A stretch of DNA of 64,000 nucleotides, taken from assembly GCF_052076105.1 (NCBI RefSeq), contig NZ_CP197245.1:4898001-4962000 (forward strand), in the 5' to 3' direction. The notes below the pieces were generated by a model that made no database searches, had not been told where the DNA came from, and was given only the letters and a program-made list of their open reading frames with translations. Origin of the DNA: Tardiphaga sp052076105. Its GTDB lineage: Bacteria; Pseudomonadota; Alphaproteobacteria; Rhizobiales; Xanthobacteraceae. Both the position numbers and the translations under genes were made by a program. Numbering within the stretch: position 1 is the stretch's first letter; each line of letters starts with the position of its first letter. Shown here piece by piece: positions 43,836 through 51,501 of the stretch.

Positions 43836-45068
43836 ATGCAGGACAGACCGTTGACTGTGACAGATATGGCGCCGGGTGCAGGCGAAGCCAACAGCACCAT
43901 TCGTCAGGCTTCCGCGACGAGCCCCAAGACCGCAAACCAGACCGCAACCGACGCGATCATCAATTCCTATGCCGGCCGATCGATGCCTATCGATCATCTG
44001 CGGACCTTCGTCACGCCCGAGATGAATTTCGCGACGCGCATCATCAAGGCTGGCGCGCCGGTGCGGCCGCTGACTTATGCGAAGCGCGGCCTGCCTGACT
44101 TTCCGATCGTCTCCACGGCCGGCAGATTCGACATCTACGACTATGTCTCGCGCAATCGCGTCGCCGGCATTCTGGTGATGAAGAATGACGAGGTCCTGCT
44201 CGAACATTACGACCTCGGCATCAATGCCGCCATGCGCTGGCTGTCGATGTCGATGGCGAAATCCTTCAGCACCACGCTGGTGGGCGCCGCCATCCAGGAC
44301 GGCTATATCCAGAGCGTCGACGACTCGCTGACCAGATATCTTCCCGAATTTTCCGGCACCGCTTTCGAGGGCGTCAGCGTGAAGACGCTGATGCAGATGA
44401 CCTCGGGCCTGCGCTGGAGCGACGACCAGACCGACGCGAATTCCGAGCGCCGCGCGATGCTGGCATTGCAGGTCGGACAGGAGCCCGGCGCCGTCATGCG
44501 CTATATGGCCGAGCGTCCGCGCGCCGCGGCGCCCGGCACACAATGGACCTATTCGACCGGCGACACCCATGTGGTCGGCGCGCTGGTGAAGGCCGCCACC
44601 GGCAAATGGCTGAGCGATTATCTCTCGGAGAAGATCTGGTCGAAGCTCGGCATGGAGCAGGACGGCGCCTGGTGGCTGGAAGCGCCGGGTGGACTTGAGG
44701 TTGCCGGCAGCGGCATGTTCGCCACCATGCGCGACTATGCCCGCTTCGGCCGGTTCATTCTCGATGACGGCGTGATCGACGGTGAACGCGTGCTGCCGGA
44801 AGGCTGGGTCCGCGAGGCCGGGGCCTCCAGACAGATCAACGGCCAGCGCGTCGATTACGGTTACATGTGGTGGATCGTTCCGGCGCCCGACGGCACGCTC
44901 GATGACGGCGCCTTCGTGGCGCGCGGCATTTTCGGCCAGATGCTGTACATCAATCCAAAACAGCGCGTGATCTGCGTGGTGCTGAGCGCACGCTCAAAAC
45001 CGACAACGCTGAACGCGCCGATTCTGGACAATGATTTCTTCAATGCGGTGGTGAAAGCGCTGAAGTAA
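43836..45068 (+). CDS. Class C serine hydrolase, NylB/beta-lactamase superfamily
   Basis: A 410-aa protein of the penicillin-recognising fold. The nucleophile motif S139-M-A-K142 lies in MRWLSMSMAKSFSTTLVG. It is followed by the second motif region WTYSTGDTHVVGALV, whose Tyr acts as general base in the family, and a C-terminal GYMWWIVPAPDG strand. The sequence around the nucleophile resembles 6-aminohexanoate-dimer hydrolase NylB. No signal peptide is seen, so a cytoplasmic esterase or amide hydrolase is more likely than a resistance beta-lactamase. It is paralogous to the gene at 46511. Confidence 0.88.
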   Translation: MQDRPLTVTDMAPGAGEANSTIRQASATSPKTANQTATDAIINSYAGRSMPIDHLRTFVTPEMNFATRIIKAGAPVRPLTYAKRGLPDFPIVSTAGRFDIYDYVSRNRVAGILVMKNDEVLLEHYDLGINAAMRWLSMSMAKSFSTTLVGAAIQDGYIQSVDDSLTRYLPEFSGTAFEGVSVKTLMQMTSGLRWSDDQTDANSERRAMLALQVGQEPGAVMRYMAERPRAAAPGTQWTYSTGDTHVVGALVKAATGKWLSDYLSEKIWSKLGMEQDGAWWLEAPGGLEVAGSGMFATMRDYARFGRFILDDGVIDGERVLPEGWVREAGASRQINGQRVDYGYMWWIVPAPDGTLDDGAFVARGIFGQMLYINPKQRVICVVLSARSKPTTLNAPILDNDFFNAVVKALK

Positions 45069-45083
45069 GCGGCTCTCACGGCT

Positions 45084-45205
45084 GTCGTCCCCGCGAAGGC
45101 GGGGACCCATACACGCTGCGGGATCAGTGAAAGCAACGCAGTCGTAGCTCTGCTGTTTGAACCATATCGACAATGGCTATGGGTCCCCGCCTTCGCGGGG
45201 ACGAC
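45084..45205. repeat. Long inverted repeat, family B copy 2
   Basis: The left arm GTCGTCCCCGCGAAGGCGGG and right arm CCCGCCTTCGCGGGGACGAC are perfect complements, extended by GACCCAT/ATGGGTC. About 70 bases lie between. It matches the copy at 42981-43121 with a few substitutions, including compensating changes in both arms (GCAGGC to GAAGGC). It fills the space between the convergent hydrolase and LysR genes. Confidence 0.85.
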
Positions 45206-45211
45206 ACTCGC

Positions 45212-46264
45212 CTACCCCACTTTGCTCCGCTTCGCCTGTGCGGCGACGCTCAGCTCGGGCCAGTCCTTCGCGATGGTCTCGATCAGCCAGTTGCGATAGC
45301 GCCGGATCAGCGGCGCGTCCCAGCGGTCCGCGCGGGTGATGAAGTAATAGATGCCGTCGGAATAAGGCTGAAAGCTCGCATTGTCCTTTCCGATCTCGAC
45401 GAGGCGGCCGGATTCCAGCTCATGCGCGACCACCATATGGTTGGACAGCGCAACGCCGCGGCCGTGGACCGCAGCGTCCAGCGTCATGTGGCCCTGCCAC
45501 AGGCGAGGACCGCCAAGATCGAGCTCGTCATAGATGCCATGGGCCGCCAGCCAGTGCGCCCAGCTGTCGAAATCCTCTTCATGCAGCAGGCGCTGGCTGA
45601 GCAGATCACGCGGCGTCTCGATTGCCGGCATAGAGGCAAGGTAGGCCGGGCTCGCCACCGCGACGATCGGCACCCGCGCCGCCTCGGTGCAGCGCAGGCC
45701 GGGGGCGAGCTGCAGCGGATTGCCATAGACCGACTCGAAGCGGATATCGATATCCGTCTCGTGCGAAGCGAAATCCGGCCGGCGATCGGTAGGGCGCAGC
45801 TCGATCTCGACGTCGCGATTGGCTTTCTCGAACAATCCGATCTTGCGCGACATCCAATGCAGCGCGAAACCCGGCGCGCACCAGATCAGCAGGCGATGAT
45901 TGTCGCCGCGCCGCATCAGGTCGATGGTGGCATCGGCGATGGCATCCATCGCCGCCGCAATATGCCGGTGATAGCGCACGCCATCGTCGGTCAGCGAAAT
46001 GCTCGACGACGTCCGGTCGATCAGCTTGGTGCCGGTCCATGATTCCAGCGTGCGCAAATGCCGGCTGATCACCGCGTGATCGCGCCCGAGACTCTGCGCC
46101 GCACGGCGCACGCCGCCGAGCCGGGCCACCGCATCGAAGGCACGCAGCGCCTCGAAAGGCGGGATCGACTTGCGCGACGGCGGGTTCAGCGCCGGGGCCG
46201 GCGCAGCTCCGCTATCGTCCATCACGACAGGATTGGGGCCTGGACCGGAGACCGGCTTCATCAT
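45212..46264 (-). CDS. LysR-family transcriptional regulator (GcvA-type)
   Basis: A regulator of about 350 aa. The helix-turn-helix is in PPFEALRAFDAVARLGGVRRAAQSLGRDHAVISRHLRTLE, followed by the effector domain with DIDIRFESVYGNPL, MTLDAAVHGRGVALSNHMVVAHEL and GIYYFITRADRWDAP. It belongs to the GcvA/AmpR-like branch by layout. The start is uncertain between ATGs at 46264 and 46222. It lies between the two class C hydrolase genes and is divergent from the second, so it probably regulates one or both and perhaps the transporter genes beyond. Confidence 0.85.
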   Translation of the reverse strand: MMKPVSGPGPNPVVMDDSGAAPAPALNPPSRKSIPPFEALRAFDAVARLGGVRRAAQSLGRDHAVISRHLRTLESWTGTKLIDRTSSSISLTDDGVRYHRHIAAAMDAIADATIDLMRRGDNHRLLIWCAPGFALHWMSRKIGLFEKANRDVEIELRPTDRRPDFASHETDIDIRFESVYGNPLQLAPGLRCTEAARVPIVAVASPAYLASMPAIETPRDLLSQRLLHEEDFDSWAHWLAAHGIYDELDLGGPRLWQGHMTLDAAVHGRGVALSNHMVVAHELESGRLVEIGKDNASFQPYSDGIYYFITRADRWDAPLIRRYRNWLIETIAKDWPELSVAAQAKRSKVG

Positions 46265-46510
46265 CCATCCACATTCGGTTGGCGGCGCGACCGCCAGGCG
46301 GATCGTGCCAGTGAGACAAACATTCAGCGAAGCAAGAGACATGCCGGTATGCGCAGAGGCAAGTCGGCAGGGCTGCGGCAAGATGGCAGTCTAGCACGGT
46401 GCGCCCGGTGCACCACCATGCCCCTCATTGGCATCTTCCGAGCCATCTTGATGACGTTACCCTCGTGCGGTCTAACAATGGCTCATCGCGCGCGGCGCGG
46501 CGGCCGCTGC

Positions 46511-47725
46511 ATGGGGATGACGACACTGACCGACCTGTTTCAACGGCCACCCTACCGCGACCCGCTCAATCCCGGCGGTCCGCTGCTGCCGCGCTCCGGC
46601 TGGAGCCGGGCGCCGATGCATCGCTGGACCTTCCAGCATATCCGCGAGATGACGCCGACCGCGCAGGTCTGGCGCGGCCCGGGCCCGGTGATGCCGATGC
46701 GCGAGAATCTTCAGACGCTGGACGATGTCGCCTTTACCTTCGATGGCCGCGAGCTGAGTTTCGACCGCTTCCTCGCAGACAACGCCACCGACGGCATGCT
46801 GGTGCTGCATCGCGGCGCCATCGTCTATGAACGCTACTTCAACGATATGAAGCCGCACAGCCAACACCTGTCGATGTCGATGGCGAAATCCATGGTCGGC
46901 ATGGTGGCCGGCATCCTCACCGATCGCGGCGTGCTCGATCCCACCGCGCCGGTGACGCAGTATCTGCCGGAGCTTGCGCGCACGGCCTATAGCGGCGCCA
47001 CCGTGCAGCATGTGCTCGACATGACCACCGGCGTCGTGTTCGACGAATCCTACACCACGCCCGGCTCGCATATGGTGAAGCTCGGCTATGCCTGCGGCTG
47101 GCGCGTCAACGACCAGCCGGACTGGCCGCGCACCATGTGGGAACTGATCCTGACGCTCACCGAACAAGACCGCCCGCACGGATCGCTGTTCCAGTATCGC
47201 TCCATCGAGACCGACGTGCTCGGCTTCATCCTCGAACGCGCCACCGCAACCTCGCTCTCCGAACTGGTGAGCCGCGAATTATGGGCGCCGATGGGCGCGC
47301 AGGAGGACGGCTATTTCACTGTCGATCACGGCGGCTTCGCGCTGGCCGATGGCGGCTTCTGCGCCAGCCTGCGCGACTATGGCCGCTTCGCGCAGATGAT
47401 CATCAATGGCGGCCGCGCCAATGACCGCCAGGTCATTCCGAAGACGTGGATCGACGAGACCCGCAACAACGGCAATACCGAGATCTTCCAGGGCTTCTTC
47501 CGCGAGACGCTGCCCGAGGGCGCCTATCACAACAAATGGTGGATCGAGGACCCGAAAGGCCGCGCCATGCTGGCGCGCGGCATCTTCGGGCAATTGATCT
47601 ATATCGATCCCGAATCCGAATTCGCTTTCGTCAAGCTCTCGACCTGGCCCGACGTCACCAGCGTGCCGCGTGCCCGCGAGGCCGTCGCCGCCGCGCATGC
47701 GATCCGCGATGCGCTCACACGATAA
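46511..47725 (+). CDS. Class C serine hydrolase, NylB/beta-lactamase superfamily
   Basis: A 404-aa paralogue of the 43836 gene. It has S123-M-A-K126 in HLSMSMAKSMVGMVAG, the YRSIETDVLGFI general-base region and a C-terminal YHNKWWIEDPKGRAML. The start at 46511 (or 46517) is chosen because the upstream open frame to 46058 overlaps the LysR gene and has no family-like sequence. Only 15 bases separate its stop from the first permease, which implies a hydrolase-plus-importer operon. It probably hydrolyses an imported small amide, ester or peptide in the cytoplasm. Confidence 0.88.
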   Translation: MGMTTLTDLFQRPPYRDPLNPGGPLLPRSGWSRAPMHRWTFQHIREMTPTAQVWRGPGPVMPMRENLQTLDDVAFTFDGRELSFDRFLADNATDGMLVLHRGAIVYERYFNDMKPHSQHLSMSMAKSMVGMVAGILTDRGVLDPTAPVTQYLPELARTAYSGATVQHVLDMTTGVVFDESYTTPGSHMVKLGYACGWRVNDQPDWPRTMWELILTLTEQDRPHGSLFQYRSIETDVLGFILERATATSLSELVSRELWAPMGAQEDGYFTVDHGGFALADGGFCASLRDYGRFAQMIINGGRANDRQVIPKTWIDETRNNGNTEIFQGFFRETLPEGAYHNKWWIEDPKGRAMLARGIFGQLIYIDPESEFAFVKLSTWPDVTSVPRAREAVAAAHAIRDALTR

Positions 47726-47740
47726 CCGAAAGGCCGCGTG

Positions 47741-48682
47741 ATGGGCCGCTTCCTGCTCGGACGTCTGCTGCAGGCGGTGCCGACACTGATCATCGTATCG
47801 GCAGCGATCTTCTTTGCCATGCGGCTGATCCCCGGCGATCCCGCCTCGGTGATGCTCGGCGATCTCGCAACGCCCGAACAGGTCGAGGCGCTGCGCCGGG
47901 AGATGGGCCTGTCCGGTTCGCTGCCGTCGCAGTATCTGACCTGGCTCGGCCATATCTTCTCCGGCGACTTCGGCAAGTCGATCTCGTCAGACGAACACGT
48001 GTTGCCGCTGATGCTGGATCGCTTCGCGGTGTCCGCGACCATCGTCGTTACAGCCGTGGTGTTTGCCGCGCTCATCGCGGTGCCGGCCGGCATGTTCGCG
48101 GCATGGAAACAGGGCTCGTTCGCCGACTACGGCACCGTCGCGCTGTCGACTCTCTTGCTGTCGATCCCGAGCTTCTGGCTCGGCCTGATGATCCTGCTGG
48201 TATTCGGCATGTGGCTCGAATGGTTTCCCGTCATCGGCTATGTGTCGCTCGGCGAAAACTTTCGCCAGGGCGTGCTGTTCATCTTCATGCCGGTGCTGAC
48301 GCTGATCATGGTCGAGCTCGGCCCGATCGTGCGCATGGCGCGCGCCTCAACCATCGAAGTGTCGCGGCTCGAATACATCACCCATGCCCGCGCCAAGGGC
48401 CTGTCGGAATCCGAGGTGATGTGGCGCCATGCCTTCCGCAACGCCTTTGCGCCGACCTGGACGCTGATCGGCCTGATCCTCGGCGGATTGCTCGGCGGCA
48501 TCGCCATCACCGAGACGGTGTTCACCATTCCCGGCCTCGGCCGCCTGCTGGTCGAGGCGATCTATGCCCGCGACTATCCGGTGGTGCAGGGCTGCATCCT
48601 GTTCATCAGCGTCATCTATGTCATCGTCAATCTGGTGGTCGACATGCTGTATCCGCTGTTCGATCCCAAGATCGCCCAATGA
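47741..48682 (+). CDS. Peptide-type ABC transporter permease (DppB/GsiC-like)
   Basis: A 313-aa inner-membrane subunit with six helices. It opens GRFLLGRLLQAVPTLIIVSAAIFF and has the family's IPGDPA loop and a large first periplasmic region. The EAA motif EYITHARAKGLSESEVMWRHAFRNA contacts the ATPase. It imports peptides, opines or similar amide compounds together with the next two genes and the binding protein at 51502. The stop is 10 bases before the second permease. Confidence 0.92.
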   Translation: MGRFLLGRLLQAVPTLIIVSAAIFFAMRLIPGDPASVMLGDLATPEQVEALRREMGLSGSLPSQYLTWLGHIFSGDFGKSISSDEHVLPLMLDRFAVSATIVVTAVVFAALIAVPAGMFAAWKQGSFADYGTVALSTLLLSIPSFWLGLMILLVFGMWLEWFPVIGYVSLGENFRQGVLFIFMPVLTLIMVELGPIVRMARASTIEVSRLEYITHARAKGLSESEVMWRHAFRNAFAPTWTLIGLILGGLLGGIAITETVFTIPGLGRLLVEAIYARDYPVVQGCILFISVIYVIVNLVVDMLYPLFDPKIAQ

Positions 48683-48692
48683 AGATCGCCCA

Positions 48693-49526
48693 ATGATGCG
48701 CTATCTCCCCCGCCTCACGCGCGGCCGCGCCAATCTGCTGATCGGCGGCGGCCTCGTCCTGCTGCTGGCCCTGCTCGCCATCTTCGGGCCGATGCTGGCG
48801 CCCTATGATCCGCTCAAGCTCAATCTGCGCGCCGTTCTGAAAGCGCCTTCCGCATCGCACCTGTTCGGCGCCGACGAATTCGGCCGCGATGTACTGAGCC
48901 GCCTGATCTATGGCGCGCGCACCACCGGATGGATCGCCCTTGCAACCGTTGCCATCGCCGTCTCGCTCGGCCTCCTGTTCGGCATCGTTGCCGGCTTCCT
49001 GCGCGGCTGGACCGATCGCATCCTGATGATCCTCAACGACTCGCTGCTGGCCTTTCCCGGCCTGCTGCTGGCGCTGTTCATCATGGCCATCTCCGGCGCG
49101 AGCCGCGAAGCGCTGATCCTCGCGCTCAGCGTCGCCTATATGCCGGCGGTGGTGCGCGTCGCCCGCGCCAGCGTGCTGTCGGTGCGCGAGCGCGAGTATA
49201 TCGAGGCGTCGCGGGTGATGGGCAATTCGGAACTGGTGACCATGGTGCGCCATGTGCTGCCGAACTGCATGGCGCCGATCACCGTGCTCGCCACCACCAT
49301 GTTCGGATGGGTGATCCTGTCGGAGAGCGCGCTGAGCTTTCTCGGCCTCGGCGTACCGCCGCCGGCGCCGAGCTGGGGCAACATGCTGGCCTCGGGCCGG
49401 CCGTTCATCACCCAGGCGCCGTATCTGCTCATCCTGCCGGGCCTGTGCATCTCGCTGACGTTGCTCGGCATCAATATGCTGGGCGACGCGCTGCGCGACT
49501 GGCTCGACCCGAAAATGCAGGCGTGA
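48693..49526 (+). CDS. Peptide-type ABC transporter permease (DppC/GsiD-like)
   Basis: A 277-aa second permease subunit. It has an N-terminal helix (LLIGGGLVLLLALLAIFGPM), the LFGADEFGRDVLSRLIYGAR signature of DppC proteins and the EAA loop EYIEASRVMGNSELVTMVRHVLPN. The region at its start, AAGATCGCCCAATGA, duplicates the end of the first permease gene (48669-48683 and 48684-48698 approximately), so the small tandem repeat carries both the stop of one gene and the start of the next. Confidence 0.92.
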   Translation: MMRYLPRLTRGRANLLIGGGLVLLLALLAIFGPMLAPYDPLKLNLRAVLKAPSASHLFGADEFGRDVLSRLIYGARTTGWIALATVAIAVSLGLLFGIVAGFLRGWTDRILMILNDSLLAFPGLLLALFIMAISGASREALILALSVAYMPAVVRVARASVLSVREREYIEASRVMGNSELVTMVRHVLPNCMAPITVLATTMFGWVILSESALSFLGLGVPPPAPSWGNMLASGRPFITQAPYLLILPGLCISLTLLGINMLGDALRDWLDPKMQA

Positions 49527-49530
49527 TGCG

Positions 49531-51186
49531 ATGAAAATGACACATGATCCATCGCAGCCCGTGATATCAGCCGAGCATCTGACGGTGACCGTCGGCCCCG
49601 GCGGCAACAGACTCGTCGACGATGCCAGCTTCTCCATCATGCCCGGCAGCATGCTGGCGCTGGTCGGCGAAAGCGGGTCCGGCAAGACCATGGCCGCGCG
49701 CGCCGTGCTCGGCCTATTGCCGACGCCATTGATCGCCGCACCCGGCAGCAGCATCAGGTTTCGCCACACTGAACTCGTCGGCATCGCGCCGCCGGCGCTG
49801 CGCAAAATCCGCGGCGCGCATATCGGCATGGTGTTCCAGGAGCCGATGGTGTCGCTCAACCCGTCGATGACCATCGGCCGCCAGATGGCGGAAGGCCTCA
49901 AACTGCATCATCGCCGGCTGTCATCAGGCGAGATCCGCGACCGCTGCCTCACGATGCTGAAACGCGTCAGCATTCCCAATCCGGTTCATTGCCTCGACGC
50001 CTATCCGCATGAATTTTCCGGCGGCATGCGCCAGCGCATCATGCTGGCCTCGGTGATGCTGCTGAAGCCGGATCTCTTGATCGCGGACGAGCCGACCACG
50101 GCGCTCGATACGCTGGTGCAGCGTGACGTGCTCGACCTGATGGTGGAACTGACGCAGGAGAACGGCACCGCGGTGCTGCTGATCAGCCACGATCTCGGGA
50201 TGGTTTCGCATTATGTGCGCGACGTCGCGGTGATGCTGAAAGGCCGGATCGTCGAACAGGGCCGCAGCTATGAGGTGCTGTCGTCGCCGCAGCACGACTA
50301 CACGCAGCGTCTGGTCGACGCGCTGCCGCGGCGAAGCGCCGGCGGACTGCGCAGCGCCCGCACGGTCAAGCCGCTGGTCGAACTGCGCGATGTCGTGATC
50401 GACTATGCGGGACGCCCGCGCCTGTTCGGCCGCACCGAGGCCAAGCGCGCCGTCGACGGCGTCGATCTCACCATCGGCGAGGGCGAGACGCTGGCGCTGG
50501 TCGGCGGCTCCGGCTCCGGCAAGACCACGCTCGGGCGCGCCACTGTCGGCCTGATCACGCCGACCTCGGGCAACATCGCCTTCCGCGGCGGACAGATCAT
50601 GACCTGGCGCGGCCGCGCGGCGCGGCTGCAGCGCGAGGAAATGCAGATCATTTTCCAGGACCCCTATTCGTCGCTCGATCCGCGCCAGCGCATCGGCGAT
50701 ATCGTCGGCGAACCACTGCGCCTTGACACCACGATGGACGGCAAGGCGCGCGACAAACGCGTGCGCGAGGTGTTGGACGAGGTCGGCCTCCCCAAAGACT
50801 TCCTTCGCCGGCTGCCGCATCAGCTCTCCGGCGGCCAGCGCCAGCGCGTGGCCATCGCCCGCGCTATCGCAAGGCGTCCCGCCTTCGTGGTTGCCGACGA
50901 GCCGGTCTCGGCGCTCGACATGACCGTGCAGAAGCAGATCCTGAAACTGATCCGCGATCTGCAGGACCGCTACGGGTTTGCATGTTTGTTCGTCTCGCAT
51001 GATCTCGGCGCCGTGGAACAGGTCGCGGATCGTGTCGCCGTCATGCAGAACGGGCGGATCGTCGAAGTCGGCAGCCGCGACGATATCTTCGATCGCCCGC
51101 AGCATGATTATACGAAGCGGCTGCTGAATGCGGCGATGCTGCTGGACCGGAGGTTTGAGGGAGCGGCGGTGGCGACGGCTATCTAG
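49531..51186 (+). CDS. Fused dual ATPase of peptide-type ABC transporter (GsiA/DppDF-like)
   Basis: A 551-aa protein with two complete nucleotide-binding domains. The first has Walker A GESGSGKTMAARAV, signature FSGGMRQRIMLA and Walker B LIADEPTTALD. The second has GGSGSGKTTLGRA, LSGGQRQRVAIARA and VVADEPVSALD. Each ends with an oligopeptide-type tail (SPQHDYTQRL, RPQHDYTKRL). One fused ATPase per transporter is the GsiA arrangement. It follows the permeases by 4 bases. Confidence 0.93.
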   Translation: MKMTHDPSQPVISAEHLTVTVGPGGNRLVDDASFSIMPGSMLALVGESGSGKTMAARAVLGLLPTPLIAAPGSSIRFRHTELVGIAPPALRKIRGAHIGMVFQEPMVSLNPSMTIGRQMAEGLKLHHRRLSSGEIRDRCLTMLKRVSIPNPVHCLDAYPHEFSGGMRQRIMLASVMLLKPDLLIADEPTTALDTLVQRDVLDLMVELTQENGTAVLLISHDLGMVSHYVRDVAVMLKGRIVEQGRSYEVLSSPQHDYTQRLVDALPRRSAGGLRSARTVKPLVELRDVVIDYAGRPRLFGRTEAKRAVDGVDLTIGEGETLALVGGSGSGKTTLGRATVGLITPTSGNIAFRGGQIMTWRGRAARLQREEMQIIFQDPYSSLDPRQRIGDIVGEPLRLDTTMDGKARDKRVREVLDEVGLPKDFLRRLPHQLSGGQRQRVAIARAIARRPAFVVADEPVSALDMTVQKQILKLIRDLQDRYGFACLFVSHDLGAVEQVADRVAVMQNGRIVEVGSRDDIFDRPQHDYTKRLLNAAMLLDRRFEGAAVATAI

Positions 51187-51201
51187 CTCCACCCCCATCT
51201 T

Positions 51202-51288
51202 CGTCATGCCCGGGCTTGTCCCGGGCATCCACGCCTTGGCCTTGAGCAAGTAAGACGTGGATGGCCGGGACAAGCCCGGCCATGACGG
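51202..51288. repeat. REP-like palindromic element, family A copy 2
   Basis: It starts CGTCATGCCCGGGCTTGTCC and ends GGACAAGCCCGGCCATGACGG, the same element as at 22551-22636 with better preserved arm symmetry. It lies between the convergent ABC ATPase and binding-protein genes. Confidence 0.85.
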
Positions 51289-51318
51289 AGTTTCGTAAAG
51301 CTCACGTTGGAGCTCTGT

Positions 51319-51431
51319 CCTCATCCTGAGGAGCGGTCGTCTTCGACCGCGTCTCGAAGGATGGCCGCAGACGCCGGCGTCTGACATCCATGGTTCGAGA
51401 CGCGCGCAAGAGCGCGCTCCTCACCATGAGG
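51319..51431. repeat. Palindromic intergenic repeat (CCTCATCCTGAGG family)
   Basis: CCTCATCCTGAGGAGCG at the left and CGCTCCTCACCATGAGG at the right pair imperfectly. Inside, GTCTCGAAGGATGG and CCATGGTTCGAGAC also pair, as do GCAGACGCC/GGCGTCTG-type segments. It is non-coding. Such repeats are widespread between genes in Bradyrhizobium relatives, by recollection. Confidence 0.7.
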
Positions 51432-51441
51432 GCGGAGTACG

Positions 51442-51472
51442 AAAAAACCCGGAGCCGTCGCTGGCTCCGGGT
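51442..51472 (-). terminator. Rho-independent terminator of the binding-protein gene
   Basis: Read on the minus strand: CCCGGAGCC, loop AGCGAC, GGCTCCGGG, then six T residues. The 9-bp perfect GC stem and U tract lie 30 bases after the stop of the minus-strand binding-protein gene. Confidence 0.9.
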
Positions 51473-51501
51473 CTTCAAGTTGGCCGTAACGCTGCGGGGC
51501 G

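Noticed and set aside
46058..46510. N-terminal extension of the second class C hydrolase
   Set aside because: It overlaps the divergent LysR coding sequence and its promoter region and does not resemble the hydrolase family; the paralogue at 43836 has no such extension.
43836..47725. AmpC/AmpR resistance pair
   Set aside because: A LysR gene next to class C enzymes recalls ampR-ampC, but neither hydrolase has a signal peptide and the SMAK context and C-termini fit NylB/esterase-type enzymes better.
49924..51387. 487-codon minus-strand frame opposite the fused ABC ATPase
   Set aside because: Antisense to two complete nucleotide-binding domains; it also runs through the REP-like element.
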